A stretch of 64,000 nt of DNA from NCBI GenBank assembly GCA_946811185.2, contig OX328105.1:41404845-41468844 (forward strand), in the 5' to 3' direction. A program made the translations under genes and the position numbers. Below, in pieces: positions 33,480 through 43,824 of the stretch; the first letter of the stretch is position 1; every line of letters begins with the position of its first letter. The notes below the pieces were generated by a model. The model worked only from the letters and a program-made list of their open reading frames with translations. It ran no database searches and was not told where the DNA came from. The DNA is from Hippopus hippopus. Taxonomy: Eukaryota; Mollusca; Bivalvia; Cardiida; Cardiidae.

Positions 33480-33740
33480 ATTGCAGTGGCTATGCTTTCC
33501 TGTATTTTCTGTTACCAGTTACCAGCAGTTTGTACATTATTCTTCCCAAGCCACTGGCTGCTTTCCCACATAACCATCGTGGAAACATTGGTCAGTATCA
33601 AGAGAGGAATGAAGCATGTCGCAATGACTGTCATCAATCCTCAGAAAGAAATTAGCCATACTGGGGATTCAACCTCTGTTGTCAACTCCTGTACACTACC
33701 AATTGCACTACTAGGGCTTGGCTCAAATAAATTTGAAAAG
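33480..33740 (-). mobile_element. tRNA-derived SINE, type B
   Basis: On the - strand: GAGCCAAGCCCTAGTAGTGC, box B AGGTTGAATCCCC, TTTCTGAGGATTGATGACAG and AGCAGCCAGTGGCTTGGG. A related piece on the same strand lies at 33895-34110. Confidence 0.72.
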
Positions 33741-34154
33741 GACAAAAGTCCCATGCATTTGCATGAAGATGGGACATTTTTCTAATTCAGTGGAACAATG
33801 TCCAAGAACCCTTGCCCTAGCAAGACACTGGATATCTTACATACTTTAATTTGTATGGTGTTTAGCACCATTTTCCACACGTAATCAGATTTATGAATTC
33901 GGCAAGTGCATATATCCATGCTTTCCTGAAATTTCTTCTGCCAGCACTACTGCAATATTCTTCCCAAGCCATTGGCTGCTTTGTCACCTAAAAATCATTG
34001 TAACAGTAAGCAGTGGTGAGAGAGGAATGAATTCTGTTAAAATGACTCATCAATTCTCAGGAAGAAATTGGCTGAACTGTGGAATTGCTTTTAGGGAGTT
34101 TGCTAGTTTTAAGTCCTTTTTTTTACAGACTGTGCTAACAGACTCAGCTGGTTC

Positions 34155-34348
34155 AATCTTTAACATGTGACAAAGTTTCAAACTCACTTAATTTGATAGC
34201 CTTTGCCGGAGAAAGATTAAATGTGGCTCAAATTATAGGATGTGATTTTGATAAGGTAGAAAACATTTTGGGTAAAGGAGAAAATGCTGTTACTGTAATG
34301 TTTTCAAAAGTTCCTCAGGGTCGTGGGAGTGGTAGGTACAGAGTTAAC
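34155..34348 (-). mobile_element. TTAA-hairpin element, shortened
   Basis: CTTTAACATGTGACAAAGTT to the TTAA at 34344-34347. The right palindrome arm is almost gone (GCTGTTACTGTAATG). Confidence 0.75.
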
Positions 34349-34350
34349 AG

Positions 34351-34569
34351 TTAATTTTTTGCCTGAAAACAAAATTGTAGACATATCCAATTCAAAAGAT
34401 CTTGCAGACGACACATTGAATGTGTCTGAAATGATTGAATTTGTCTTTCAAAGGGTAGAAACATTGTGGGGAAAAGAAGAAGATGCTGGTTACCAGCATT
34501 TTCTCCTTTTCCTTCGATGTTTTTAAAAACTTCTTTATAAGTGTCTATGATTGTGTGGTAAAGAGTTAA
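34351..34569 (-). mobile_element. TTAA-hairpin element just upstream of an exon
   Basis: 219 bp, TTAA 34351-34354 and 34566-34569, ending 58 bases before the exon at 34628. Confidence 0.87.
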
Positions 34570-34627
34570 ATCAATCATGGGTGATAAAAGTTTTCTTATT
34601 TGAATTAATTTACCCGATTTCTTGTAG

Positions 34628-34863
34628 ACTGTGAAGATTTGATAAGGCAGATGTTGACAGTGGACGCTGAGAAAAGAATTACAATCGAACAAATTATCAA
34701 ACATCAGTGGATACGAAACAACGAAGCTGATCCGGAGTTCGAACAACTGATCGAGGAGTACAACTCTGGTCAGGATTGTAATCTCGACTCTGTGAACCTC
34801 AGTGATCATATACTTCAACAGATGCAATCTATTCATGGGCTAGATCGCGAGAAAACAGTAGAG
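34628..34863 (+). CDS. SIK3: SIK3 exon: end of kinase domain and start of UBA
   Basis: 236-nt exon after cttgtag. It encodes DCEDLIRQMLTVDAEKRITI, with the invariant Arg of subdomain XI in EKRIT, then IKHQWI, which closes the kinase domain. Next come the linker and the first UBA helices (DHILQQMQSIHGLDREKTVE). The UBA domain of SIKs supports LKB1-dependent activation. Phase 0 at the GTATGT donor. Confidence 0.94.
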
Positions 34864-35104
34864 GTATGTTGTAGCCCAACCATTTCAGATTACAGCTCGG
34901 CTGATTTGGAAGAAAATGTCAAGCTATTGTTGTAGCACTGATGACTGCATCATCGTTGTCATGCAAAAACTTTTACATTTTACAATATCTCTGTTCTGAC
35001 TAAAGATAATTACATTAGATTTGGACAAGTATTAATTATCGAAAAGAGAACCCGTACAACAAGGACAGATAACCATCAAACTATTTTTGATACATTACCC
35101 TCCT

Positions 35105-35340
35105 TTTTCAGTGGGGGTCCTACATGAATGTGAGGTAGAGTGCAGGACTCGTGACCTGGAGGCCCGGGTTCAAGCCTCACTGGATCCACTGGGTCTTTTG
35201 TGGGAGTGTCTTTGGGCAAGACAGTTCAGAGCCCTAGCGTAGAACCGGTGAAACCAAGGAAATACATAAATATGTGAGCTGTTGCTGTGATATGACTGAA
35301 ATAATGTTCAAAGCAGTGTAAAACACCATTCAAGCAATCC
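35105..35340 (+). mobile_element. tRNA-derived SINE, type A
   Basis: GGTAGAGTGCAGGACTCGTG, box B GGGTTCAAGCCTC, body TTGGGCAAGACAGTTCAGAG, tail GACTGAAATAATGTTCAAAG. Confidence 0.8.
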
Positions 35341-35443
35341 TTTTTCATAGAATTTTTCGCTGAAAATCAAACAACTACAGCCAAGCTTTGGCACCAGCAT
35401 GTGATCCTCTTGTATAGTTATACCTTAGCAACAGAGTAATACC

Positions 35444-35796
35444 AGGGCCCAAATTTACCAACCATTCATAAGAATGTCCTTAGCTTTAAACTCCAGAATT
35501 TTCTAGATTTGAAAGTAACTCAACTTCTGATTGGCTAAAATGTTTTACTTTCATATAAAAAAAATATCTGTGTTTAGGGTTTCCCGACTCTACCTAGAAA
35601 ATGCTGCTGACCCTAAACTTTTTATGCTACAATTGAAAGAAATCTGTCAGGTGTGATTTCGGTACATGGTCCATGTAAAAAGTTTCTGGAAAAAAAAAAT
35701 CCCTACCTACAGCATCTCGGACCAAAACCCTAAACACAGATATTTTTTTGTTAGGCCTAGAATGTTCTTACAAATGGTTAGTGAATATGGACCTGG
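35444..35796. mobile_element. CACCAACCATT-type MITE, copy interrupted by AGGCCTAAC MITE
   Basis: Left end GGGCCCAAATTTACCAACCA then TTCATAAGAATG. Right end GAATGTTCTTACAAATGGTT then AGTGAATATGGACC. The interior keeps CAACTTCTGATTGGCTAAA, also found in the 51244 copy. Confidence 0.7.
35555..35757. mobile_element. AGGCCTAAC-type MITE, copy 2
   Basis: About 203 bp, inverted relative to copy 1 and uninterrupted (AAATATCTGTGTTTAGGG ... CCCTAAACACAGATATTTTT). It supplies the empty-site sequence that proves the insertion in copy 1. It is itself inside the CACCAACCATT MITE at 35444-35796. Confidence 0.8.
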
Positions 35797-36149
35797 TGGG
35801 ATGTTGCTTCTAGAATCAAGTTGTCCATCCATTTCTAGAGCAATTTTGTCCGCTACTTTCTCGTACACTTTTCAACCAATTTGGCAGAAATTTTAAAGGC
35901 CCAGTGGTGACCAAAAGTAAACAATGCAGATGTTAAAATGCATATAGATTTAAATCATATCATTTTAAAGTTTGGAAATGATTGTGAAGATGACAATCTG
36001 CTACTGTACAGTTGGTGTAAGTGTTAGTTGCTGGCAGAAAAATGAATTTTAAAACCAGGCAAAAGGTAAATAACAGATGGAGCAACTTGGCAACTTTTTA
36101 TGTATCTGCTAGCGACTAAATATACTTTTTTACAGTCATTCTTAGAAGC

Positions 36150-36382
36150 TGCATCCCTGGACCACATAATTCTCACTTTTAACGTAAGGACCCTCAAACA
36201 GATAGCATTTGAAAACATTGTGGGGAAAGGAGAAATTGCTTGAAACTAGCATTTTTGCCTTTTCCCACAAAGTTTTCTACCTTTTCTAAGATAATTAGTA
36301 CCATTTGTGCTACATTTAATTTTTCATTTGCTAATGCTTATAAAGCTGAAACTCTAAAATTTCTCTGTTTGGTAAAAAGCTA
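36150..36382 (+). mobile_element. TTAA-hairpin element
   Basis: CCCTGGACCACATAATTCTC to TTTGGTAAAAAGCTAA. Palindrome centre GCTTGAAACTAGC. Confidence 0.8.
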
Positions 36383-36609
36383 AGATTGCATTTACACTGG
36401 CCCAGAAGTATGGTACTCCTAGGTATGGGAGTTCTGCAAAAATCTTCTAAAACCATAAATCTGGAAGCAGGGAACATTGTGAAATTGGAATAAAAACTGT
36501 GTTCAGGTTGTCTTGGAAACATCAATTTACAGTCTATAGCCACGATGTAATCCTTAAAATGATATATGTATTGGAACTTACATAAGTTGGCATTTGAGAA
36601 AAAATTTTC

Positions 36610-36835
36610 TTAACACTTTACCAAACAGTCCCATGTTTTAATGACCCGTAGTTAGAAGGCTGTTGAAAACAGTGTTGGAAAAGGAGAAAATGTTTTAGCA
36701 TTTTTTCTTTTTCCCACAATATTTTCTAATCTATCAAAGACAAATTTTATAAATTATGCCACATTTACTTTTTCGCCTGATAGTGCTTTTATTTTTGGGT
36801 TTGTCTAAGATTTTGTACTCTGGTAAAGGCATTAA
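36610..36835 (+). mobile_element. TTAA-hairpin element, full length
   Basis: 226 bp with both TTAA. The palindrome has lost its innermost bases (AATGTTTTAGCATTTT). Confidence 0.88.
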
Positions 36836-37154
36836 TGTTAATTAATGAGCCTTTGGCAGGAACATTTCTGTAGACGATGATATTAATAAAATCTTATCTC
36901 AAAAGCAGACAGATGCCAGATTTTTTTTTTATCACATAATGATATTTCTAGTTTTTTGGTCAGAATATGCAAACCCACACATGCACATGTGGTAATGTTC
37001 ATGAATAACACCAGACTCTCTTCTCTGAAAGAAGTTTAAAATAATGTCACATTATGATGTCATACAATGATTATCTCAAAGATGTGTAAGATAAGAAAAA
37101 TTTGTAATAAGTATGTTACACTTAAAACAAGGGAGGTTATGTCATAAAGTTTTT

Positions 37155-37229
37155 TCGTTATTTTGCAGTCTGTGAAAAATCAGTTGTATAAAAGTTATCT
37201 CCTTTATTTTGCAGTCTGTGAAAAATCAG
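37155..37229 (+). repeat. 46-bp tandem duplication spanning a splice acceptor
   Basis: TTATTTTGCAGTCTGTGAAA then AATCAG occurs twice, with acceptor AGs at 37168 and 37214. The upstream copy has TTGTATAAAAG where the exon has CTGTATGACC. Confidence 0.9.
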
Positions 37230-37389
37230 CTGTATGACCATCATAGCGCTATTTACCACTTACTGTTAGATAGGCAGAGGAAACATCCCAAATCATGTAT
37301 GAACAAAATAGATCAGAATTTGATCAATGCTTCAAACTTGCCAATGGCCACAAGAACAGAGAGACAATCAAGCATTACAACTGGAGTTG
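37215..37389 (+). CDS. SIK3: SIK3 exon: UBA C-terminal helix and linker
   Basis: 175-nt exon starting SVKNQLYDHHSAIYHLLLDR, the third UBA helix (human SIK3 has a similar YDHYSAIYSLL). The linker after it is poorly conserved. Start choice: two identical ttttgcag|tctgtgaaaaatcag acceptors lie 46 bases apart (AG at 37168 and 37214). Only the downstream one keeps the frame. Confidence 0.9.
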
Positions 37390-37436
37390 GTAAGAATATC
37401 AGACCAGTTGCCCAATTTTAGCTCTCTGAACTAAGT

Positions 37437-37641
37437 TTAACCCTTAGAGAACCAAATAAACCCAACGGACATTTTTGGGTCAGAATTTAAGACCATAATA
37501 ACTGCAATTTCAAGGTTGCTTTTTTCCCCAGAATGTTTAAGCTAAGCAGACTGTAAATCAAAGATCAGACTGCATGTTTTGTGCAATCTGATCTTGTTCT
37601 ACCCTGGCCCCCAAAAGCAACTGTAGTTTTGAAAGGGTTAA
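37437..37641. mobile_element. Family-2 TTAA palindromic element, full copy
   Basis: 205 bp with TTAA at both ends: TTAACCCTTAGAGAACCAAA, AAACCCAACGGACATTTTTG, the core AGATCAGACTGCATGTTTTG, and GTTTTGAAAGGGTTAA. Confidence 0.82.
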
Positions 37642-37684
37642 TTGTTACTGTATGTATATTATGAAAAGACATCTCTTCACTTGA

Positions 37685-37975
37685 CAGTTTTTGAAAACAT
37701 TGCAGGAAAAGGAGCAATTTCCTGTTACAGGTATTGAAAAATTGTGGGAAAAGTAGTTAGTAATTGCTTTTGATTTTTCTTCCAAAATGTCTCTATATTA
37801 TTCAAAATTAAAAAAGGACCGTTTCCTTTCCTTGAAATATTCCTCATTTGTTTTACTAGAAAAACACCACTGGTTACCAGTATTTTCTCTGTTTTCCACA
37901 ATGTTTTCCAAAGCTGTGTCTTTCACAGGGTGCTTAAGTTTTTTAATTTTTGTTTTTTTTTGGAAAAGGGTTAAA
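37685..37975. mobile_element. TTAA-hairpin fragments
   Basis: A central piece at 37685-37760 and a second A/centre piece at 37850-37960 (GGTTACCAGTATTTTCTCTG ... CAGGGTGCTTAAG). Confidence 0.55.
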
Positions 37976-38223
37976 CACCTAGCAAGCAAGCAGACAAATA
38001 AACAAAAATCTGGGAGGAATAAAAAAAGAAAAGAAAAAAATATATATTTGAGTATGGAGAAAAAAGGAGGGGGTTGACTAACCTGAATAGTGACTTATTA
38101 TCACTGCTGCAAACTGTGAAGTCATTAACAAACAAACTGATAATGTACGTCAGTATTTGATAATAAGGGGGTTAGGTGACTGGTTCACTGCCTGAACTCA
38201 TTTCCTCATTATTGTCTTGTCAA

Positions 38224-38854
38224 ACAGAACTTTTGAAAACATTATGGCAAAAAAAGAAATTGCTGTTAACAGCAATTTCTTTCTTTGGCCACAATGCTTT
38301 TACTGGTTTTCAAAAGATTTATGATGATTGTCCAATATCGTTATATTTATATTATTTACCAAACAATACCAGGTGACCCTGAAGAAGAAGGCTTTTGATA
38401 ATACATCTGGGAAAGGCGAAAATGCTGATATTCAGATACATATTCTCCTTTCCAACAGTATTTCACACTCTTTCTCAAAACAAGGTCCATTATTTAAACC
38501 ATATTAAATTAGCTGTGTGCAAATACTTTCACTTTGGACCTCTCTTTTTCTGCAACTGTAGCCCAATGTTGGCACCTTCATGCAGTGCTCTTGTTACACA
38601 ATGTTTTCTACTCTTTCAGAGAATTTTAGCTCATTTGTAACAATTTTAAATTTGTCATGTGTAAATGCTTTGAATTTGGAAGGGTCTAAATTTTGTCACT
38701 TGGAAAAGGGTTATAGCCATAAGGAAAATCGGCTTTTAAAAAATAGTAGTGGGAAAAGGAGAAAATGCTTCTTTTTCCTACAGTTTTTTTAAACAGATGT
38801 CTGCAAATGCTTTCAGATCGGATGACTTTAAAAATTTGTCGTCTGACAGAGAGT
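38224..38854. mobile_element. Run of four decayed TTAA-hairpin pieces
   Basis: 38224-38312 is an isolated palindrome with a new centre (GCTGTTAACAGC). 38352-38542 is an A-to-B copy. 38596-38713 is a B half. 38722-38854 is a copy with a deleted centre. Confidence 0.65.
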
Positions 38855-39080
38855 TAACCCTTTACCACACAATGCCGACATTTCACGACCCTGGGAAAGA
38901 AGCCTTTTGAAAACATAGTGGAAAAAAGGAGAAAATGGTGGTAACCAGCATTTTCTCCTTTTCCCACAATGTTTTCTTCCAAATCAAAGAAAGTTTGCAC
39001 CATTTGAGCCACATTTAAATTGTCGTCTGCAAATGCTTTGAATTTGGACAAGTCTACATTTTTGTTGTTTGGTAAAGTGT
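38854..39080 (+). mobile_element. TTAA-hairpin element, full length
   Basis: About 227 bp. Left TTAA shared with the preceding fragment. The right end merges with the next copy as GGTAAAGTGTTTACCA. Confidence 0.88.
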
Positions 39081-39266
39081 TTACCAAATGACAAAATTTT
39101 GGACTAGTCTAAATCCAAAGCATTTGCAGACGAGAAATTCAGTGTGGTTCAAATAGTGGAATTTGTCTTTGAAAGGGTTGTAGACATTGTGGGAAGAGGA
39201 CAAAATCCTGATTAAAAGCATTTTCTCCTTTTTCCACACTCTTTTCAAAAGCCTTTTTTCCGAGAA
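39078..39266 (-). mobile_element. TTAA-hairpin element, A end cut
   Basis: TTTACCAAATGACAAAATTT to AAGCCTTTTTTCCGAG. Palindrome centre mismatched (CCTGATTAAAAGC). Confidence 0.8.
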
Positions 39267-39360
39267 CATTACATTGCTTCCTCAACCACTGCCTGCCTAG
39301 CAATGTAGAGTAAATGTTCAGCACATTAAGAGGAATGCTTCCTGTTTCAGTGACTGTGAC

Positions 39361-39594
39361 TTAACTGTTTACCACATGATCCAGAGTTTTGACAACCCCT
39401 GACAAAGAAAGCCTTTAAAAGCATCAAGCTAAAAGGAGAAAATGCTGGTAACCAGCATTTTCTCCTGTTACCACAATGCTTTCTATCATTTCAAAGAAAG
39501 TTTCATTATTTAAGCTGCATTTTTATGTGTTGTCTGAAAATGCAATGAATTTGTACTACCTAAGTCTTAAATTTTGTCTGGTGGTAAAGAATTT
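39361..39594 (+). mobile_element. TTAA-hairpin element, full length
   Basis: 234 bp. TTAACTGTTTACCACATGA to GGTGGTAAAGAATTTT. Inner arms good, outer arms eroded. Confidence 0.88.
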
Positions 39595-39673
39595 TGTAAA
39601 AACCTCAAAACAGTTGGCAAAAAAAGGGGGGGGTTGAGCTTGCAACCTATCATATTCCCAGCCCTGAGCATTA

Positions 39674-39892
39674 TTAACTCTTTACCACACGACAAAATTG
39701 GTTTCAACCAAACTGAAAGCAAGTGCAGATGACGAAAAATGTTGCTTAAATGATTATTTTTGTCTTTGATAGGGTAGTAAACATTGTCGAAAAAGGAGAA
39801 AATGCTGGTAACCAGCATTTTCTCCTTTTTCGACAATGTTTTCAAAAGTCATCTTTCTTGATAAAACTTGGGATTGTGTGGTAAAGGGTTAT
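39674..39892 (-). mobile_element. TTAA-hairpin element with compensated palindrome
   Basis: 219 bp. The arms read AACATTGTCGAAAAAGGAG and CTCCTTTTTCGACAATGTT: both carry the same change relative to the family (GTGGG to GTCGA), so symmetry is kept. Confidence 0.9.
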
Positions 39893-39962
39893 ATCAGCCA
39901 AATAAGCTCAACTCGTGCATAGTTACTAATCACTAATTAACACGTATTTGATTATCTTTTAG

Positions 39963-40081
39963 TGGAGAGAGTGGAAGTTCCGGTGGAAGAAATGGCTGGA
40001 CCAAGTTCAACTCCACCCGTCCTCTCCTCCCACATTCCACAGATGCAGATTTTCAACGAGAATAATCAACTAACAACAGAG
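39963..40081 (+). CDS. SIK3: SIK3 exon: linker after UBA
   Basis: 119-nt exon encoding VERVEVPVEEMAGPSSTPPV followed by SSHIPQMQIFNENNQLTTE. The PQMQIFNENNQ stretch corresponds to PQVQLINPENQ of vertebrate SIK3. Phase fits on both sides. Identity rests on position and this short match. Confidence 0.85.
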
Positions 40082-40168
40082 GTGGGTGTCCCCTGTTGTG
40101 TCTTAAAAGTAAAAGAGAAATGAAATTTTGTGAACACTTTGGGCCTTACATTTGAATTTCTGACCTAT

Positions 40169-40326
40169 TGGCTCTTTACTACTTGATGGAGAGTTTCAAC
40201 AACTTTGAGGATGTTTTTTGCCTTTGTCAAAATAAATTCTATCATTTGAGTAACTTTTGACTTATCATCTGTGAACGCTTTCAATTTTGACCAGTCTGAA
40301 ATTTTGTCCTTCGGTAATGACTTAAC
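40169..40326 (+). mobile_element. TTAA-hairpin element without palindrome
   Basis: 158 bp. A end (TGGCTCTTTACTACTTGATG) runs through GAGGATGTTTTTTGCC straight into the B side (TTGTCAAAATAAATTC); the hairpin is gone. Confidence 0.78.
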
Positions 40327-40549
40327 TCTTTACCAAATGAGAAAATTTAGACTGGTCCAAATTGAAAGCACTTGCAGATGACAAAATAAACGTGACTAAA
40401 AAATTGAAATTTGTTTCCAGTAGGGTAGAAAACATAGTGGGAAAAGGAGAAAATGCTGGTTACCAGCATTTTCTCCTTTTCCCACAATGTTTTCAAAAGG
40501 CTTCTATCTCGGGGTCATAAAAACCAGGGATTGTTTGATAAAGGGTTAA
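40322..40549 (-). mobile_element. TTAA-hairpin element, full length
   Basis: 228 bp, both TTAA, near-perfect palindrome. It shares TTAA 40322-40325 with the hairpin-less copy. Confidence 0.92.
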
Positions 40550-40667
40550 TGAATTTGGAAAGATACGGGTAAGATTAAGTGTAACGTCTTGAAACCTATG
40601 TGTAGCTGACAGCTTTGAAAATATGTAAAACAAAGTAATGTGGGGGAAATTTGGCTTTTTATTTTAT

Positions 40668-40955
40668 CTGGCCCAGTAGCACAGCTAGTAGCAAAGAGGA
40701 TTTGAGACTAGGGGGTTCCTGATTTCAGTCCCCAGTTCGGACAATTCCTTTCCAAGGATTGATGATAGTTATTGTCAATGGACTCCTTCCTTTCTTAGAG
40801 CTGATCATTGTTTCAATGATGGTTATGTAGGAAAGCAGCCATTGGCTTGGGAAATACTGTGCAAAGTATCCGAGAAAGCATGGCTAGGTGCACTGGCTGC
40901 TGCAGTATAATTGAAATAGTGAGGGAAACAGTGTTAAATGCCAAACAAACAAATT
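40668..40955 (+). mobile_element. tRNA-derived SINE, type B
   Basis: CCCAGTAGCACAGCTAGTAG, box B-like GATTTCAGTCCCCAG, TTCCAAGGATTGATGATAG, AGCAGCCATTGGCTTGGG and AGAAAGCATGGCTAGGTGCA. Matches the 33480 copy in inverse orientation. Confidence 0.75.
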
Positions 40956-41130
40956 CTTTTGATTTTGTTACTTTCTCCAAAATTGGAAGAGGTAGTGAGG
41001 AATAAGCTTAATTTTCTCCTTTCTACAGTTCAAAAACATACCTGTAAAGTAGTAGTTATGAATTCAGATTCTTTTTCTCACTCCATAACCAAAATTAATC
41101 TGCAATTTTTCAATCTTGAAACTTGTACAG

Positions 41131-41434
41131 GAAGACACAAATACATCAGATTCTGATGAGGAACCATCACCAGAAGCTTTAGCACGGTACCTAGCTATGA
41201 GACGACATACTGTTGGAGTAGGGGACAGCAGACATGAAGTTCCAGAAGACGTTCGAGTGAAACTGGCCCAACACCAGCCTATTATTGCCATGCCACAGCC
41301 AAATATATTTATGCCATTGAATTTTATGCCAAATTTGGCATGGAACACAGCGCCCCCTACGATGGATCTACAGTATTACTATTCCACACATGAGGACCAG
41401 CATCATTTACAGCTCCCACGACTCTCTGGTCCAG
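41131..41434 (+). CDS. SIK3: SIK3 exon: first PKA/14-3-3 module
   Basis: 304-nt exon. It encodes DSDEEPSPEALARYLAMRR, then HTVGVGDSRHEVPEDV. RRHTV is the PKA/14-3-3 site conserved in SIK3. The rest is Met/Pro/Asn/Gln-rich and ends PRLSGPG. A full TTAA-hairpin element begins ten bases after the donor. Confidence 0.94.
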
Positions 41435-41443
41435 GTAACTAAG

Positions 41444-41675
41444 TTAACTCTTTACCAGACGATGAAATTCTGGACCTGTCCAAATTGAAAGCGTTTGCAG
41501 AAGACAAGTTCATTGGCTTAAATGTTGGGATTTGTCTATGGAAAGGTAGGAAATGAATCAGGGAAATGGAGAAAATGCTGGTTACCAGCATTTTCTCCTT
41601 TTACCATATTGATTCTAAAAGCTGTCTTCCTTAGGGTCTTCAAAACACAGGACTGTTTGGTAAAGAAAGGGTTAA
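41444..41675 (-). mobile_element. TTAA-hairpin element ten bases from a splice donor
   Basis: 232 bp with both TTAA. The SIK3 exon ends at 41434; its donor GTAACTAAG runs straight into this element. Confidence 0.92.
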
Positions 41676-42045
41676 GCATAATCATGTCACATTCCAGAAG
41701 GAAGTTGGATGGGGTGGGGGGTATGCTTGGATTAGGTTTTTAGTCTGTCAGGCTATTCATAGACACAACTGTTATGCCCTTTTCTCCTCCTGCAAGTTTT
41801 ATCAGATTTGACTAAATATTTAACGGAAGCCTTCTTACTATGGAAATATGTCCACCTGCAATTCTCATTATGATGGGTCATTAATTGTTGGAGCTATGGC
41901 CCTTTGAATTGTTTGGTGATTCAGTGACAAGATGACCAGTTGGGGTATTCCCAAGCCTAGAGTACTTCAGCTACTTCTAGTTTTGAATTTCAGTTATTAT
42001 GAATGAAAACAATACCATTTCTACATCAAAAGAAGCAAATCTCAT

Positions 42046-42214
42046 TTTTAATCCTTCACCAATAGAAACTATGAAGACTACTGAAACTATTGTGGGAAAA
42101 GGAGAAAAAGCTGGTAACCCTTTTATTTTGGCATTTTCTCCTTTTCCTAACCATGTTATTAAAAGCCTTCAGCTTTCTCAGGGTAGTAAAAATACTGGCT
42201 GTTTTGGTTAATGA
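42046..42214 (-). mobile_element. TTAA-hairpin element, shortened
   Basis: AATCCTTCACCAATAGAAAC to CTGTTTTGGTTAA. Palindrome interrupted by TTTATTTTGG. Confidence 0.72.
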
Positions 42215-42239
42215 TCCACTGTATGCATTAGAGTTACTT

Positions 42240-42467
42240 TCCTCTTTACCAAAGGACAAAACTTAATGGTCAGACCAAACCAAAGGCATTTGCAGACAAC
42301 AAATTAAATGTAACTCAAATAATGATCTCTGTCTTTGATAGGGTAGAAAATATGGTAGGAAAAGGAGAAAATGCTGGTTACCAGTATTTTCTCCTTTTCC
42401 CACAATGTTTTCAAAAGTGTTCTCCTTCACTGTTGTTAAAACTTGGGATTATGCAGTAAACAGTTAA
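42240..42467 (-). mobile_element. TTAA-hairpin element, full length, near an acceptor
   Basis: CCTCTTTACCAAAGGACAAA to ATGCAGTAAACAGTTAA, ending 40 bases before the exon at 42508. Confidence 0.88.
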
Positions 42468-42507
42468 GCACTAGTCATGTTTTAAGATGATTTATCTTGT
42501 TTTACAG

Positions 42508-42611
42508 GGAACTTGAGTAGAAGAGCTTCTGATGGTGGTGCTAATATTCACAGGTTTTGTGGTCAGATGGTCTCTGGCAGTGTTCAAGCTGGCAGTATGG
42601 AGACTTTATCC
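42508..42611 (+). CDS. SIK3: SIK3 exon: RRASDGGANI site
   Basis: 104-nt exon encoding NLSRRASDGGANIH, the second PKA/14-3-3 site, near-identical in animal SIK3. Then comes a Gly/Ser-rich linker ending METLS. Donor GTAGGT is weaker than the others. Confidence 0.9.
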
Positions 42612-42631
42612 GTAGGTTTTTAACTCCAATA

Positions 42632-42840
42632 TAGAGGTCCTGGGTGGTTCTATGACGAAAGTGTAGAATTCTCACCAAAGTGTAGAGTTTTCTTTTGGAA
42701 TGTCCTTGGGAAAAACACTTCAGAGCCGTAGCCTAGCATAGGTGAAACCCTGGACATACATGAATAAGTGAGCATTAGCCGTGATTTGACTGAAATAATA
42801 TTGAGAAAGGCGTAATGCACCATTTGATCGATAAATTTTT
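42632..42840 (+). mobile_element. tRNA-derived SINE, type A, head damaged
   Basis: Body CTTGGGAAAAACACTTCAGA, TAGCATAGGTGAAACCCTG and tail GACTGAAATAATATTGAG; the head lacks a clear box B. Lies just after a SIK3 exon. Confidence 0.72.
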
Positions 42841-42929
42841 CTTTAATATTTAAAACGGATTTTACAGCATTAAGAAGACTCTTATTAGAATTTCAGGCAT
42901 TTTGGCTCAAAATTTCAAATGAGAGTCAG

Positions 42930-43605
42930 GCAGTTTAGATTTTAGATCGGACTGCACTATATATTCCATCTGAGCTTGATCTACACAGTCTTCAAAAGAT
43001 GCTTTTGGTGCCAAGATGAATATCTGCACCTTGCATGATGATGACAAATTCAGTTTCAATCTTAAACCCTAAAGAGAATTATATTTTGTCATTCAACTTC
43101 TGTGATTATGAAAGTACATGTACATGTATGACATTGAATTTCCTATAAAAAAAAAGAGTTCAAAAAGTAAACCCCGTAAACATTTAGAGAGCAAAGAATT
43201 TGACTTCCTTACACAGTAGTAAAGCCTACAGCAATTAAAGCTTTATCACACCTTTATCCAAGTTTTAACAACCCTGATGGAGAACGCCTATGAAAACAAT
43301 GCGGGAAAAGGAGGTAAATGCTGGTAACCAGTATTTTCTCCTTTTCCCACAATGTTTTTTACCCTATCAAAGACAAAGTTCCTCATATGAGTCACATTTA
43401 AATTGTCATCTGCAGGTTCCTTTAATTTGGACAAGTCTACACTTTTTTTATGTGACAAAGACTGAAAATGCAATTTTGTGAAGAGTAGTCAATGAAACAT
43501 GAGATAGTGTAGATTTTAGATCAGTCTGCACATTTTGTACAATCTAATCTTTATCTACACTGTCTGCAAAAGAACCTGAAGTTGTCTGCAACTCTAGCAC
43601 TTACA
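42930..43605. mobile_element. Two family-2 cores
   Basis: Cores at 42938-42990 (AGATCGGACTGCACTATATA) and 43514-43570 (AGATCAGTCTGCACATTTTG), each followed by ATCTACACNGTCT. The sequence between is AT-rich and unassigned, apart from the hairpin element at 43239-43464. Other single cores: 926-960, 11235-11268, 15900-15950, 45890-45925, 53680-53735. Confidence 0.65.
43239..43464 (+). mobile_element. TTAA-hairpin element
   Basis: AGCTTTATCACACCTTTATC to TTATGTGACAAAGACTGAA; both TTAA eroded, palindrome mostly intact. Confidence 0.85.
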
Positions 43606-43619
43606 ACTGCATATTGTAG

Positions 43620-43711
43620 ACACCCCTGTCACCTATGGGCCTACCTTTAACAGTGGAAGAAAAGGAAGACACCTCTTCCGATCAAGAACCAGATCCTGAA
43701 GCAGTACAAAG
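43620..43711 (+). CDS. SIK3: SIK3 exon: second EPxPEA module, first half
   Basis: 92-nt exon after atattgtag. It encodes TPLSPMGLPLTVEEKEDTSS then DQEPDPEAVQR, matching DGEPDQEAVQRYL of vertebrate SIK3. The Arg codon is split at the junction (AG|G). Confidence 0.9.
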
Positions 43712-43737
43712 GTTGGTCTCTTTGACTCTTAGCTAGC

Positions 43738-43823
43738 TACAAACATTTTCTCCTTTTTCTACTTTGTTTTCAATGCCATCTTCCCTATGGTTGTAAAAAC
43801 ACAGGACCGTCGGTGAGTAATTG
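43738..43823 (-). mobile_element. TTAA-hairpin A half after an exon
   Basis: ACAAACATTTTCTCCTTTTT to GGACCGTCGGTGAGTAATTG, starting about 26 bases downstream of the exon end at 43711. Confidence 0.68.
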
Positions 43824-43824
43824 T

